DNA of 64,000 nucleotides from assembly GCF_000154725.1 (NCBI RefSeq), contig NZ_DS544873.1, forward strand, positions 4,003,085 through 4,067,084, written 5' to 3'. Both the position numbers and the translations under genes were made by a program. The notes under the pieces are model-generated. The model was not told the origin of the DNA. It worked only from the letters and a program-made list of their open reading frames with translations, and did not search any database. Below are positions 56,605 to 64,000 of this stretch, one piece after another. Source of the stretch: Kordia algicida OT-1. GTDB taxonomy: Bacteria > Bacteroidota > Bacteroidia > Flavobacteriales > Flavobacteriaceae. Position 1 is the first letter of the stretch. Every line of letters starts with the position of its first letter.

Positions 56605-57774
56605 TTAGTTGGTGATAATCTCAATTTCCTGTTCATCTTTTACACTTCGAGCACCTTCTTTAATAACAGCATCGCCATCTTTGAGTCCTTCTGTAACTTC
56701 AATAAAATCTCCTTGTGGTTTTCCTGTGGTAATGATGACACGTTTTGCTTTTGCCGATTTTCCTTCAATGTCTTTAGCAACATATACATATTGATCGCCT
56801 TCTGCATTTTCAGAAATGACACTTTGCGGAATTAAAATTGCTTTCGGATTGGTGTAATCGTTGATTTTAAGTTTTGCTGTAAGGTTAGGTTTGATGTTTC
56901 CTTCCTTATTTGGTACAGCAATTTCCACTTTAAATGTTCGGTTATTTGGATCAATAAAATCACCAGCCTGACGTATTTTAGCATCTATTGTTTTCCCTAA
57001 AACTGGAAAATATACTTCGACATCTTTTCCTTCGGTTACATTTGTTAGGTATTTTTCAGGAATCACGGCTTCAATATACATATCGCGTAAGTTTACAATA
57101 CGAATTATAGGCGTTTGTCCTGCGCCAACTACCGAACCTTGTTCAGTAATAACATCGTCTACAACGCCAGAAAATGGTGCTCTGATTGCTGTTTTACCTA
57201 GTTGAATTTTTAATTGATCTACCGCTTTTTGTTGTGATTCGTATGCAGATTTAGTTTGTAAGAACTGAATTTCAGAACCAATTTTTTGATCCCATAATCT
57301 TTTTTGACGCTCAAATGTTGTTTTGGCTAAATCTGCCTGAATTTGCAATTGTGATAATTGCTGACTCAATCCGTTGTCGTCAACTCTTGCTAAAATTTGT
57401 CCTTTAGCAACTCGCTGTCCTTCCTTTACAAATACTTGTTTTAAGATTCCAGACATTTCAGGAGTAATCACAATGTTTTTCTTTGTGTCAACATTTCCTT
57501 GTATTTCCAAGTAGTGATTGAAAATGGTATCTTTTGCTGTAAAGACCGTGATTAATGTTTTCTTTTTTGTTGGATTGATATTTTCAATAGCTTTTGAAAG
57601 CTGTTTGATTTTTGCATCAAGTTCTTGTTTCTCTGCCTTTAGCGCGTCTCTCTTTTTTGTGATTGCCTCAATGTTTTTTTCAGAGATCAACGTATCAATG
57701 TCTTTCTCAGCGCCACCGCCACAAGAAGCTAAGATGAACACGATAGGAAGGATGAGTATATTTATTTTTTTCAT
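56605..57774 (-). CDS. RND efflux periplasmic adaptor (membrane fusion protein), lipoprotein
   Basis: The 389-aa adaptor has lipobox FILASC, so it is anchored to the inner membrane by lipid. An N-terminal coiled-coil (about 28-70) and alpha-hairpin (about 130-190) flank the lipoyl halves (MSGILKQVFVKEGQRVAKGQILARVDDN and IRAPFSGVVDDVITEQGSVV), followed by beta-barrel and membrane-proximal domains. It bridges the RND pump to TolC. It is separated from tolC by a four-helix-bundle gene bounded by inverted repeats. Confidence 0.92.
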   Translation of the reverse strand: MKKINILILPIVFILASCGGGAEKDIDTLISEKNIEAITKKRDALKAEKQELDAKIKQLSKAIENINPTKKKTLITVFTAKDTIFNHYLEIQGNVDTKKNIVITPEMSGILKQVFVKEGQRVAKGQILARVDDNGLSQQLSQLQIQADLAKTTFERQKRLWDQKIGSEIQFLQTKSAYESQQKAVDQLKIQLGKTAIRAPFSGVVDDVITEQGSVVGAGQTPIIRIVNLRDMYIEAVIPEKYLTNVTEGKDVEVYFPVLGKTIDAKIRQAGDFIDPNNRTFKVEIAVPNKEGNIKPNLTAKLKINDYTNPKAILIPQSVISENAEGDQYVYVAKDIEGKSAKAKRVIITTGKPQGDFIEVTEGLKDGDAVIKEGARSVKDEQEIEIITN

Positions 57775-57820
57775 TGTGATTGATATTTTATAGTTGATGA
57801 GTTTTTTTGAAAGTTTAAAC

Positions 57821-57869
57821 AGTTTATGAGTTTAGTATAGTTTATAAGTTTAAATAGTTTATAAGTTTA
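57821..57869. repeat. Triple tttataagttt-type repeat at the 3' side of the four-helix-bundle gene
   Basis: agtttatgagttta (57821), agtttataagttta (57839) and agtttataagttta (57856) recur at a spacing of 17-18 nt. The stop codon of the four-helix-bundle gene lies in the last copy. Confidence 0.75.
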
Positions 57870-58221
57870 GTTGTGATTTGCGTAGAGCGTTTAGCATTCT
57901 GCCAATTTCTTCTATGTCTATTCTTGTTTCTTCGTATTGACTTTTTGTGATAAATTCTAAATCGTAAGCTATGATAAGTTGATTTACCAATTCCATTAAT
58001 GATGCAAAGGCTATTTCTGTAAATCTTGCTTTGTCCTTGCCAGAGTTTCTACCACTTCCTTCAGCAATATTTGAAGAAATTGAAATGCTACTTCTCCTCA
58101 TTTGACTCATAAGTCCGAAGCGTTCTTCATTGGGAAACTTTTTAGTGACTTTATAAATATTCACAGCAAGTTTTTTAGATTTCTGCCAGACTATTAATTT
58201 TTCAAATGAGAACTGCTTCAT
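57859..58221 (-). CDS. Four helix bundle protein (23S rRNA intervening-sequence protein family)
   Basis: The 120-aa protein is of the IVP/TIGR02436 family: FEKLIVWQKSKKLAVNIYK, then FGLMSQMRRSSISISSNIAEGSGR and a C-terminal helix. Such proteins are encoded inside rRNA intervening sequences in some bacteria and as stray genes in others; a molecular role is unclear. It sits between tolC and the MFP gene and is flanked by inverted copies of the same repeat, consistent with an inserted cassette. Efflux operons do not normally need it. Confidence 0.85.
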   Translation of the reverse strand: MKQFSFEKLIVWQKSKKLAVNIYKVTKKFPNEERFGLMSQMRRSSISISSNIAEGSGRNSGKDKARFTEIAFASLMELVNQLIIAYDLEFITKSQYEETRIDIEEIGRMLNALRKSQLNL

Positions 58222-58231
58222 AACTAATACA

Positions 58232-58248
58232 CTTATAAACTTATAAAC
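58232..58248. repeat. Inverted counterpart of the tttataagttt repeat
   Basis: cttataaacttataaac contains taaacttataaac (58236-58248), the exact reverse complement of gtttataagttta on the other side of the gene. Confidence 0.75.
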
Positions 58249-58259
58249 AGATAAAAGAT

Positions 58260-59687
58260 TTAATTCGTTTGATTTAAAATAGTTTCTAATGCTGCTTTTT
58301 TATTAATTACATCCAACATCGCTTGTAAATATTCTTGCTGTGCTGAGTATAGTTGTGTTTGTGCTTGGCGTAATTCGAAACTAGAACCAATTCCTTCAAA
58401 GAATTTCACTTGGTTTTTCTTTTCAATACGTTCAGAAAGTCTTAAGTTTTTCTTTGCCGTTTCGTATTCTTCGATGGCAAGTTGGTAATCGCTTTTTGCG
58501 GCATTTACTTGTAATCGTAATTGTTGTTCTACTTCCAATAAATCATCTTGTGCTTTTTCAAAATTAATTTTTGCACGTTGTGTAGCAGCGCTTCGTTGTA
58601 ATGAACTAAAAATTGGAATGTTTAAGTTGATTCCGAAAGCAGCAGAGCCAAACCATTGTTGTTCTCTTTCAAAAAAACCGAAGTCATTTCCGTTTCCGTT
58701 ATAACCCGCAGTTATAAAACCTGAAAGTGATGGCAATGCTTTGCTTTTTTCTAATTTTAATAACAATTCCTTAGATTTTGTATCGTTGACTGCAATTCGA
58801 TAATCTACCGTTTTTGTAACGTCGTCTTCAATTAATAGGATAGAAGGTGCAAGGTTTTCAATTGTTAACGATTGAAGCGAATCTGTTAATTGTGTGTCAG
58901 CATTCAAGTCAATTCCCATCGTAATATTTAGCATTTTATAGGATAAATCGCGTAAACGTTTTACATTTCGCAAGTTGCTTTCAATACTTGAGAGTGTAAT
59001 TTCTAACTGTTCTACATCTTCTTCTTCTGTCAATCCGTTTTCGTAAATTTTTCTGGTTTCGTTTAAGTTCTTTTCTAGCGTAAGCTTATTTCGTTCTAAA
59101 ATAGCAACACTTTCTTCTGAAAGCAATACGTTTCCATATGCGTTTATTACTGCTTGACGAATTTGTAAATCAGTCTTTTCTTTTGCATTCTGAGAAATTT
59201 CTAAAAATACTTTTGCCGATTGCAATCCAACCAAATACGAACCATCAAAAATGAGCTGATTCAAGGTCACATTCGCATTTACTGATTGTTTCGTTCCAAA
59301 AACTACAGGAATAAACTCGTCAGCGCCTGGCGCAGGCGGAATATTGTCTATTACGGGCAAACTGCTTAAATCGTAAAAATCATTCAATTGTCTAATTTGA
59401 TTAAAAGGATCAAAAGCACTTGCAGGAAGTAAAGAAACCTGTTGTTTTATATTGTTTTGATAATTTACCGTTCCGTTAATTTGTGGAAGTCCCGTAGCAG
59501 TCGTTTCCCATTTCTGCTTCTTTGCGGCTTCAATATCGCGAACTGCATTTTTGGCGGTTCTGTTGTTTTCAAGTGCAAACGCAATGGCTTCATCCAAAGA
59601 GAAACTCTTGGGCACTTCTTGATTTTCCTGAGAAAACCCTAAGCTTAGAAAACATAAACTAAAGATAAATATTAGTTTGTTTCGCAT
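58260..59687 (-). CDS. TolC family outer-membrane efflux protein
   Basis: The 475-aa protein has signal peptide MRNKLIFIFSLCFLSLGFSQ and the duplicated TolC/OEP layout of alpha-helical hairpins separated by short beta strands (SFLSLDEAIAFALENNR-like start; LNQLIFDGSYLVGLQSAKVF and INLNIPIFSSLQRSAA as barrel segments). It forms the trimeric outer-membrane conduit of the pump. It starts 1 nt after the tetR stop, so the genes are tightly coupled. Confidence 0.9.
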   Translation of the reverse strand: MRNKLIFIFSLCFLSLGFSQENQEVPKSFSLDEAIAFALENNRTAKNAVRDIEAAKKQKWETTATGLPQINGTVNYQNNIKQQVSLLPASAFDPFNQIRQLNDFYDLSSLPVIDNIPPAPGADEFIPVVFGTKQSVNANVTLNQLIFDGSYLVGLQSAKVFLEISQNAKEKTDLQIRQAVINAYGNVLLSEESVAILERNKLTLEKNLNETRKIYENGLTEEEDVEQLEITLSSIESNLRNVKRLRDLSYKMLNITMGIDLNADTQLTDSLQSLTIENLAPSILLIEDDVTKTVDYRIAVNDTKSKELLLKLEKSKALPSLSGFITAGYNGNGNDFGFFEREQQWFGSAAFGINLNIPIFSSLQRSAATQRAKINFEKAQDDLLEVEQQLRLQVNAAKSDYQLAIEEYETAKKNLRLSERIEKKNQVKFFEGIGSSFELRQAQTQLYSAQQEYLQAMLDVINKKAALETILNQTN

Positions 59688-59688
59688 G

Positions 59689-60297
59689 TTATGATGATTG
59701 ATTAGTTGTTATAAATTTGTTTAATGTTTCGAGTCCTTTTGGCGTGCAAATTCCACGAATGTGGTATTCTAAAAAATATTCCATCAGTGTATTCATAGAG
59801 AATTCTTTTAATGGAAACAATTCATTGTCTTTAATTCCAGTAACACCGTTAAAGTAAATTCTTGAAATAAATTCTATATTGATTGTATCTCGGTACACAC
59901 CCGAATGTACGCCACGAATTAAATTATCCTTTACGCAATCTTGCATGACGTCGTATTGTTTCTTTTTTAAGGTTGCATAGATTTTTGGATAATATTTTTG
60001 CAATTGATATTGTGGAGAAGATTTTTCATCTTTCAAATGTTCCATCACAAATCGTTTAATTTCATATAATTCTTCAATAGAATTTTTTTCTGCTGCACAA
60101 ATCAGATCAATTCCTTCACTAATTACACAAAACAAAGAGCTTGTAACTTCATTTACCAAAGCTGTCTTATTATTAAAATGTGTGTAAATGGTTTTTTTAG
60201 AAATCCCCATTTCGTTGGCGATATCGTCCATCGTAACACTCTTAAAACCTAAGTTTAAGAACAATTCTGTTGCCGTTATTTTAATTTTCTCTTTCAT
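59689..60297 (-). CDS. TetR/AcrR family repressor of the efflux operon
   Basis: The 202-aa regulator has an N-terminal helix-turn-helix (TMDDIANEMGISKKTIYTHFNNK) and a variable C-terminal ligand domain. I chose the ATG at 60297 because the -7 promoter element lies at 60308-60315; a longer reading to 60336 would start inside the promoter and operator. It heads the tolC-MFP-RND operon and very likely represses its own transcription by binding the palindrome that overlaps its promoter. Confidence 0.9.
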   Translation of the reverse strand: MKEKIKITATELFLNLGFKSVTMDDIANEMGISKKTIYTHFNNKTALVNEVTSSLFCVISEGIDLICAAEKNSIEELYEIKRFVMEHLKDEKSSPQYQLQKYYPKIYATLKKKQYDVMQDCVKDNLIRGVHSGVYRDTINIEFISRIYFNGVTGIKDNELFPLKEFSMNTLMEYFLEYHIRGICTPKGLETLNKFITTNQSS

Positions 60298-60307
60298 AAG
60301 TAGGCTG

Positions 60308-60347
60308 CAAATGTATGACGGAAACTTTGAAAACAAAAAAAGTTTCC
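60308..60347 (-). promoter_or_regulatory. tetR promoter overlapped by a palindromic operator
   Basis: On the minus strand TTTG (60334-60337), an 18-nt spacer and TACATTTG (60308-60315) match the -33/-7 consensus. The perfect inverted repeat ggaaacttt (60320-60328) / aaagtttcc (60339-60347), with a 10-nt spacer, spans the -33 box and half of the spacer. A repressor bound there would block RNA polymerase. Confidence 0.8.
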
Positions 60348-60428
60348 TAAGTTTTTACATTTATTTAACAAGCTATTTTCATTTGCGTAAATTGGAAATA
60401 TGGTATTTTAGCTGAAATTTTCACAAAA

Positions 60429-61403
60429 ATGACACACATTGCGCACTACAGAGACACTTTTATCAGCTACTTAGAAGAAAAAGTTACCGTTTCTGAACCT
60501 AAAAATCTTTATGAACCTATCATTTATATTTTGCAACTTGGTGGAAAACGTTTGCGTCCTGTGTTGACATTAATGACTGCTGAAATTTTTGGAGCTTCTC
60601 CTCAAAAAGCATTAGATGCAGCGCTAGCTGTGGAAGTTTTTCATAATTTTTCGCTCGTACATGATGATATTATGGACGATGCGCCACTGCGTAGAGGAAA
60701 AGAAACAGTGCATGAAAAGTGGGACATCAATACGGGAATTTTATCGGGTGATGCGATGCTGATTCTTGCCTATCAACTGTTTGAAAATTACAAAGGAAAA
60801 ACGTTTAGAGCGTTGGCAGAATTGTTCAGTAAAACGGCAATTGAAGTCTGTGAAGGGCAACAATATGATATTGATTTTGAAACGAGAAACGATGTCACAA
60901 TTCCTGAATATTTAAAAATGATTGAATACAAAACGGCTGTGTTAGTTGGTGCGGCAATGAAAATGGGCGCGTTGGTTGCAGAAGCCAGCGAAAAAGATGC
61001 ACAGGGTATTTATGATTTTGGACGTTATTTAGGATTGGCTTTTCAATTACAAGATGATTATTTGGACGCGTATGGCGATCCAGAAACTTTTGGAAAACAA
61101 GTTGGTGGCGATATTATTGAAAACAAAAAAACGTATTTATACTTAAAAGCACTTCAAAATGCTTCGGATGCAAACAAAGAAAAATTAACGCAATTATTTT
61201 CAGTACAACCAGATGATACTACAGAAAAAGTACAAGCTGTCATGGAAATTTTTAACGAAAGTAACGCACCAGAAGCCATTAAAACAGCGATAGAAGACTA
61301 TACATCAAAGGCTTTTCAATTATTACAAACCTTAAATATTGGCGCCAAAGAAAAGCAATTATTGCAAACTTTTGGAGAGCAATTGATGAATAGAACAGTG
61401 TAG
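60429..61403 (+). CDS. Polyprenyl (geranylgeranyl-type) diphosphate synthase
   Basis: The 324-aa all-alpha isoprenyl synthase has the first Asp-rich motif DDIMDD (79-84), the second DDYLD in LAFQLQDDYLDAYGDP, and GGKRLRPVLTL at 38-48. It chains IPP onto allylic diphosphates; product length (C20 or longer) cannot be fixed from sequence. It uses IPP and DMAPP from the pathway that dxs starts. It is divergent from tetR. Confidence 0.88.
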   Translation: MTHIAHYRDTFISYLEEKVTVSEPKNLYEPIIYILQLGGKRLRPVLTLMTAEIFGASPQKALDAALAVEVFHNFSLVHDDIMDDAPLRRGKETVHEKWDINTGILSGDAMLILAYQLFENYKGKTFRALAELFSKTAIEVCEGQQYDIDFETRNDVTIPEYLKMIEYKTAVLVGAAMKMGALVAEASEKDAQGIYDFGRYLGLAFQLQDDYLDAYGDPETFGKQVGGDIIENKKTYLYLKALQNASDANKEKLTQLFSVQPDDTTEKVQAVMEIFNESNAPEAIKTAIEDYTSKAFQLLQTLNIGAKEKQLLQTFGEQLMNRTV

Positions 61404-61484
61404 GTTGGTAGTATTGAGTATTGAGAAATTAGTATTGAGATTTCTCACTGTTAAGGATCGGAAAGTGCTATGAATTTCTAAGTT

Positions 61485-61670
61485 GTTCTCGATACATTTT
61501 TTATCAAAAAATACTCGAACTGACGTTTTGAAATTAAAATATACTATTGAAAAGTTAGAGATTCACAAAAAACAAAAAACTAAAAGGCGAAGCCGTTCCA
61601 AAAGCAAAGCGATCTAAAATCTAAAAGCGTTCACACTGAGCGGAGTCAAAGTGAAGCGATCTAATATTTA
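61485..61670. repeat. Intergenic repeats downstream of the polyprenyl synthase gene
   Basis: 61485-61526 is a half copy of the 50216-50335 element (gttctcgatac to actcgaactgacgt). 61620-61670 is the copy of the 23255-23305 repeat. No gene or clear terminator is seen in 61404-61672. Confidence 0.7.
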
Positions 61671-61672
61671 AA

Positions 61673-63946
61673 CTACAAATCTGTTCCAAATTTTAAACCC
61701 AGAAAAACAGTTCTCGGTTGCGCCGGACCATAAATATAATTCGGATCACGATCAATAGTTTGGTCAAAATCATCTTGGTACGCGTTAAAAAGATTCTTAA
61801 CTCCGCCATTAATCTCAAATTGATACTTACCTGAAAGCGTAAACGTTCTGCTAGCATTCAAACCAATTTCTAACAAATTTGGCGTTTCTTCCAAAACTGT
61901 TTCAGGAATAAAACCTGCTACATGTGGTACAAACATTCTTCCTGTGTAGACTCCGTTGAGGTTAAAATCCCAGCGTTCATTCGGTGTAAAATTTACCATC
62001 ATATTTCCGTATACATTTGGCGTACGTGTAATTTTATTCGTTACAATTCCTTCTTCAGGTTCGTATGAATTTTCAAAATAACTATTCTGAAATGTTCCGC
62101 CAAGCTGAAATAAAAACTTCGGATTCGGACTAAAACGCGCTTCCAAATTAAAACCATTTACAATTGCATTGTCACCATTAATTTTTTCTTTAATCTCCAA
62201 ACCATCAACTTCGCCACGTGCTTCATACACAAACGGATCGTTGATTGTGGTATAAAAACCTTCAAAAGTCAATACCAATTGATGATCTTCATGCTGATGC
62301 GAATATTCTAACGAACCAATAAAACTATGCGACAATTCTTTCTTTAAATCTGCTGCCAAACGCACACGACGTACTTCGCCCGAAATAATCTCAGAATGTA
62401 CATCTTCCGAGAAAAATTGTGGTGCTCTAAATCCTTGTGAATAACCAGTTCTAAAGCTGATGGTTTCTGTAATATTGTATAAAAGACTCGCACGCGGATT
62501 TACAATAAAAAGTGATTCATCATTTAAATTTGACGTAAATAATTCGCCTCGCGCTCCAGTAAGAAGTTTCAAATTCTCTAAAATTTTCCAGTCGAGTTGT
62601 GTGTAAATACCAAGTGTATTCGTGTTTTGTGTAATTTGATTTACCAACGGATTTTCACGACGTTCTGTAATGCGGTTAAAGCGATGTTCTACACCAGAAG
62701 TCAAATCCATACTTCCGTTAAAAAAGTTCTCAAACTTCGCGGTATGCTGTATGCCTGAAACTGTTACAAAATCTTTAGTTACACCAAATCCGTTTGGATC
62801 TTGGTTGGTTCCGTAATAATTGTCTGAGCTTGTATTTTGAATGTTTCCATAAGCGGAAAATTTCTGCAAATAATCTTCCGAAAAATAATCAAAAGTAATT
62901 CCTCCACCGATTACATTGCTTGTAATTTCTTCAGCAATATTGGCAAAAATGGGTGATTTATCAATAAAATCTCCGCCACGTCTGTATTCATGTGTAGTAT
63001 TAAATTCGAGTGTTAACTTACGTCGGAAATCGAATTTATAAAACGACTTAAAACCGAAATTCAAATTGCGCAATTTGGTCATTTCGGTAAATCCGTCATC
63101 ATTGTTATCATAACCTTCACGTTCGCGATACATGCCAAAAAACGTAATTCCTTTATTCAAATCACCTGCAACTAAAGTTGAATTAAAAGTAGTCACAGCA
63201 TCTACACTTTTACCATCAATCAAACCAACTTTTGAAGCTACTTGAAATTGGTTTTCAATTGGATCTTTTGTAATAATATTGATCGTTCCTGCAATCGCAT
63301 TCGAGCCAAAAATAGCAGATCCGCCACCGCGTGTTACTTCAATTTGCTTTATCATATTCGTTGGAATTTGCTCCAAACCGTAAATTCCGTTCAGCGAACC
63401 AAATACGGGACGACTGTTGACTAAAATTTGTGAATATGCACCATCCAAACCATTGATTCTAATTTGTGAGAAACCGCAATTCTGGCAATTTACTTCGGTA
63501 CGTAATCCTGGTTGAAAATTCAATCCTTCAAACAACGTGGCAGCTTGTACATTTTTCAGAGATTCAGCATTTGTAACGGTGACCAAAACAGGTGCTTCAC
63601 GACGATTCAATTCGGTTTTAGTAGCAGAAACCACTACTTGATCGAGCCCTAAAAGATCTTCTTTCAAATTAAAATTCAATAGTAAAGTTGTCTTGCCAAC
63701 AGTAATTTCTTTTTCAATAGTTTTAAAACCGATTGCTTGTACAACCAACGTATACTTTCCTTGTGCTACTTTTAATGAATATGTACCATCATGTTCTGTA
63801 ATTGTTCCTTTGTCACCGTTTTTAATATATACGTTGACAAAAGCCTGAGGACTGCTTTTGTGTGAGATAACTCCTTTTATTTCAGTTGTCTGAGAAAAAG
63901 ATGCTGAACATAAAAAGGCAAATAATAAACTAATTTTTAAGTTCAT
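61673..63946 (-). CDS. TonB-dependent receptor with CarboxypepD_reg-like domain
   Basis: The 757-aa outer-membrane receptor has a signal peptide (MNLKISLLFAFLCSASFSQ), a CarboxypepD_reg-like domain (about 22-105, VISHKSSPQAFVNVYIKN), a plug (about 110-225, VVVSATKTELNRREAP; VTRGGGSAIFGSNAIAGTINI) and a 22-strand barrel ending FGTDL. The motif NCQNCGFSQIRINGLDG, with two Cys, lies in the plug. It should import a metal complex, cofactor or glycan through TonB. No SusD partner or ABC genes are nearby, and the ligand cannot be deduced. It has a -7 element upstream. Confidence 0.92.
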   Translation of the reverse strand: MNLKISLLFAFLCSASFSQTTEIKGVISHKSSPQAFVNVYIKNGDKGTITEHDGTYSLKVAQGKYTLVVQAIGFKTIEKEITVGKTTLLLNFNLKEDLLGLDQVVVSATKTELNRREAPVLVTVTNAESLKNVQAATLFEGLNFQPGLRTEVNCQNCGFSQIRINGLDGAYSQILVNSRPVFGSLNGIYGLEQIPTNMIKQIEVTRGGGSAIFGSNAIAGTINIITKDPIENQFQVASKVGLIDGKSVDAVTTFNSTLVAGDLNKGITFFGMYREREGYDNNDDGFTEMTKLRNLNFGFKSFYKFDFRRKLTLEFNTTHEYRRGGDFIDKSPIFANIAEEITSNVIGGGITFDYFSEDYLQKFSAYGNIQNTSSDNYYGTNQDPNGFGVTKDFVTVSGIQHTAKFENFFNGSMDLTSGVEHRFNRITERRENPLVNQITQNTNTLGIYTQLDWKILENLKLLTGARGELFTSNLNDESLFIVNPRASLLYNITETISFRTGYSQGFRAPQFFSEDVHSEIISGEVRRVRLAADLKKELSHSFIGSLEYSHQHEDHQLVLTFEGFYTTINDPFVYEARGEVDGLEIKEKINGDNAIVNGFNLEARFSPNPKFLFQLGGTFQNSYFENSYEPEEGIVTNKITRTPNVYGNMMVNFTPNERWDFNLNGVYTGRMFVPHVAGFIPETVLEETPNLLEIGLNASRTFTLSGKYQFEINGGVKNLFNAYQDDFDQTIDRDPNYIYGPAQPRTVFLGLKFGTDL

Positions 63947-63962
63947 TGAAACATTTTTTTTG

Positions 63963-63970
63963 CAAATATA
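63963..63970 (-). promoter_or_regulatory. -7 element (TATATTTG) of the TonB-dependent receptor gene
   Basis: The minus-strand TATATTTG matches TAnnTTTG, 16 nt upstream of the ATG. No -33 element or Fur-like palindrome is evident in the remaining bases. Confidence 0.5.
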
Positions 63971-64000
63971 TAACTTATTTTTAGTCTTGTCTAAAAAAAT

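Noticed and set aside
57821-57869. Regularly spaced 14-bp repeats as a CRISPR array
   Set aside because: The intervals are 3-4 nt and the repeats extend into a gene end; no spacers or cas genes.

Overview
The window is about 64 kb of AT-rich chromosome from a member of the Bacteroidota, almost certainly a marine Flavobacteriaceae. Evidence: several secreted proteins end in type IX secretion (T9SS) type A sorting domains, there is a TonB-dependent receptor with an N-terminal CarboxypepD_reg-like domain and an S46 dipeptidyl-peptidase, many genes are preceded by the Bacteroidota -7 element TAnnTTTG, and Shine-Dalgarno sequences are scarce. A Kordia-like genus is a guess from overall gene content, not something the sequence proves. 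No rRNA, tRNA, CRISPR array, prophage or insertion sequence was found.

Layout. 1-472: frame-disrupted tail of a MATE exporter. 0.5-4 kb: secreted reprolysin-like metalloprotease. 4.3-10.2 kb: tight operon of an Asp-box (BNR) secreted protein, HemJ, an orphan sensor kinase and a crotonase. 10.4-17.4 kb: T9SS cargo protein, S46 peptidase, PA0069-type radical SAM protein, lipoprotein, secreted protein and AraC regulator. 17.4-25.6 kb: HD hydrolase with PlsC, bacilliredoxin, TerB-DnaJ protein, HupE/UreJ protein, deoxycytidylate deaminase with a CtpA-type protease, a minimal FAD oxidoreductase with a small membrane protein, MarC, and a DUF3109 protein. 25.9-29.4 kb: class Ia ribonucleotide reductase (nrdB-nrdA). 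29.9-40.4 kb: DUF6503 protein, PiT-PhoU phosphate transporter, dGTPase, M4 metalloprotease and a second BNR protein. 40.8-42.6 kb: dxs. 42.9-46.1 kb: a small cluster of unknown genes ending in a membrane-anchored TPR-LytTR regulator. 46.1-52.2 kb: tadA, cold-shock protein, CLC channel, His-rich coiled-coil lipoprotein, aspS. 52.6-61.4 kb: MORN-like protein, then a tetR-tolC-(four-helix-bundle gene)-MFP-RND efflux operon read leftwards, and a polyprenyl synthetase. 61.7-63.9 kb: TonB-dependent receptor.

How genes fit together. The deoxynucleotide genes (nrdAB, dgt, dCMP deaminase) lie scattered through the window. Three T9SS-tagged or Sec-secreted peptidases (M12B-like, M4, S46) and the BNR proteins suggest a proteolytic, polymer-degrading lifestyle. 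The efflux operon is complete and appears to be autoregulated through a palindrome that overlaps the tetR promoter.

Most notable non-standard signals: the 42.9-46.1 kb cluster, where two adjacent unrelated small proteins carry the same C-terminal FGGHICK tail beside a periplasm-facing TPR-LytTR sensor; a four-helix-bundle gene bounded by inverted repeats inside the efflux operon; a 17-bp perfect inverted repeat straddling a start codon at 37.6 kb; a CLC protein lacking both key glutamates; and a family of dispersed palindromic intergenic repeats.
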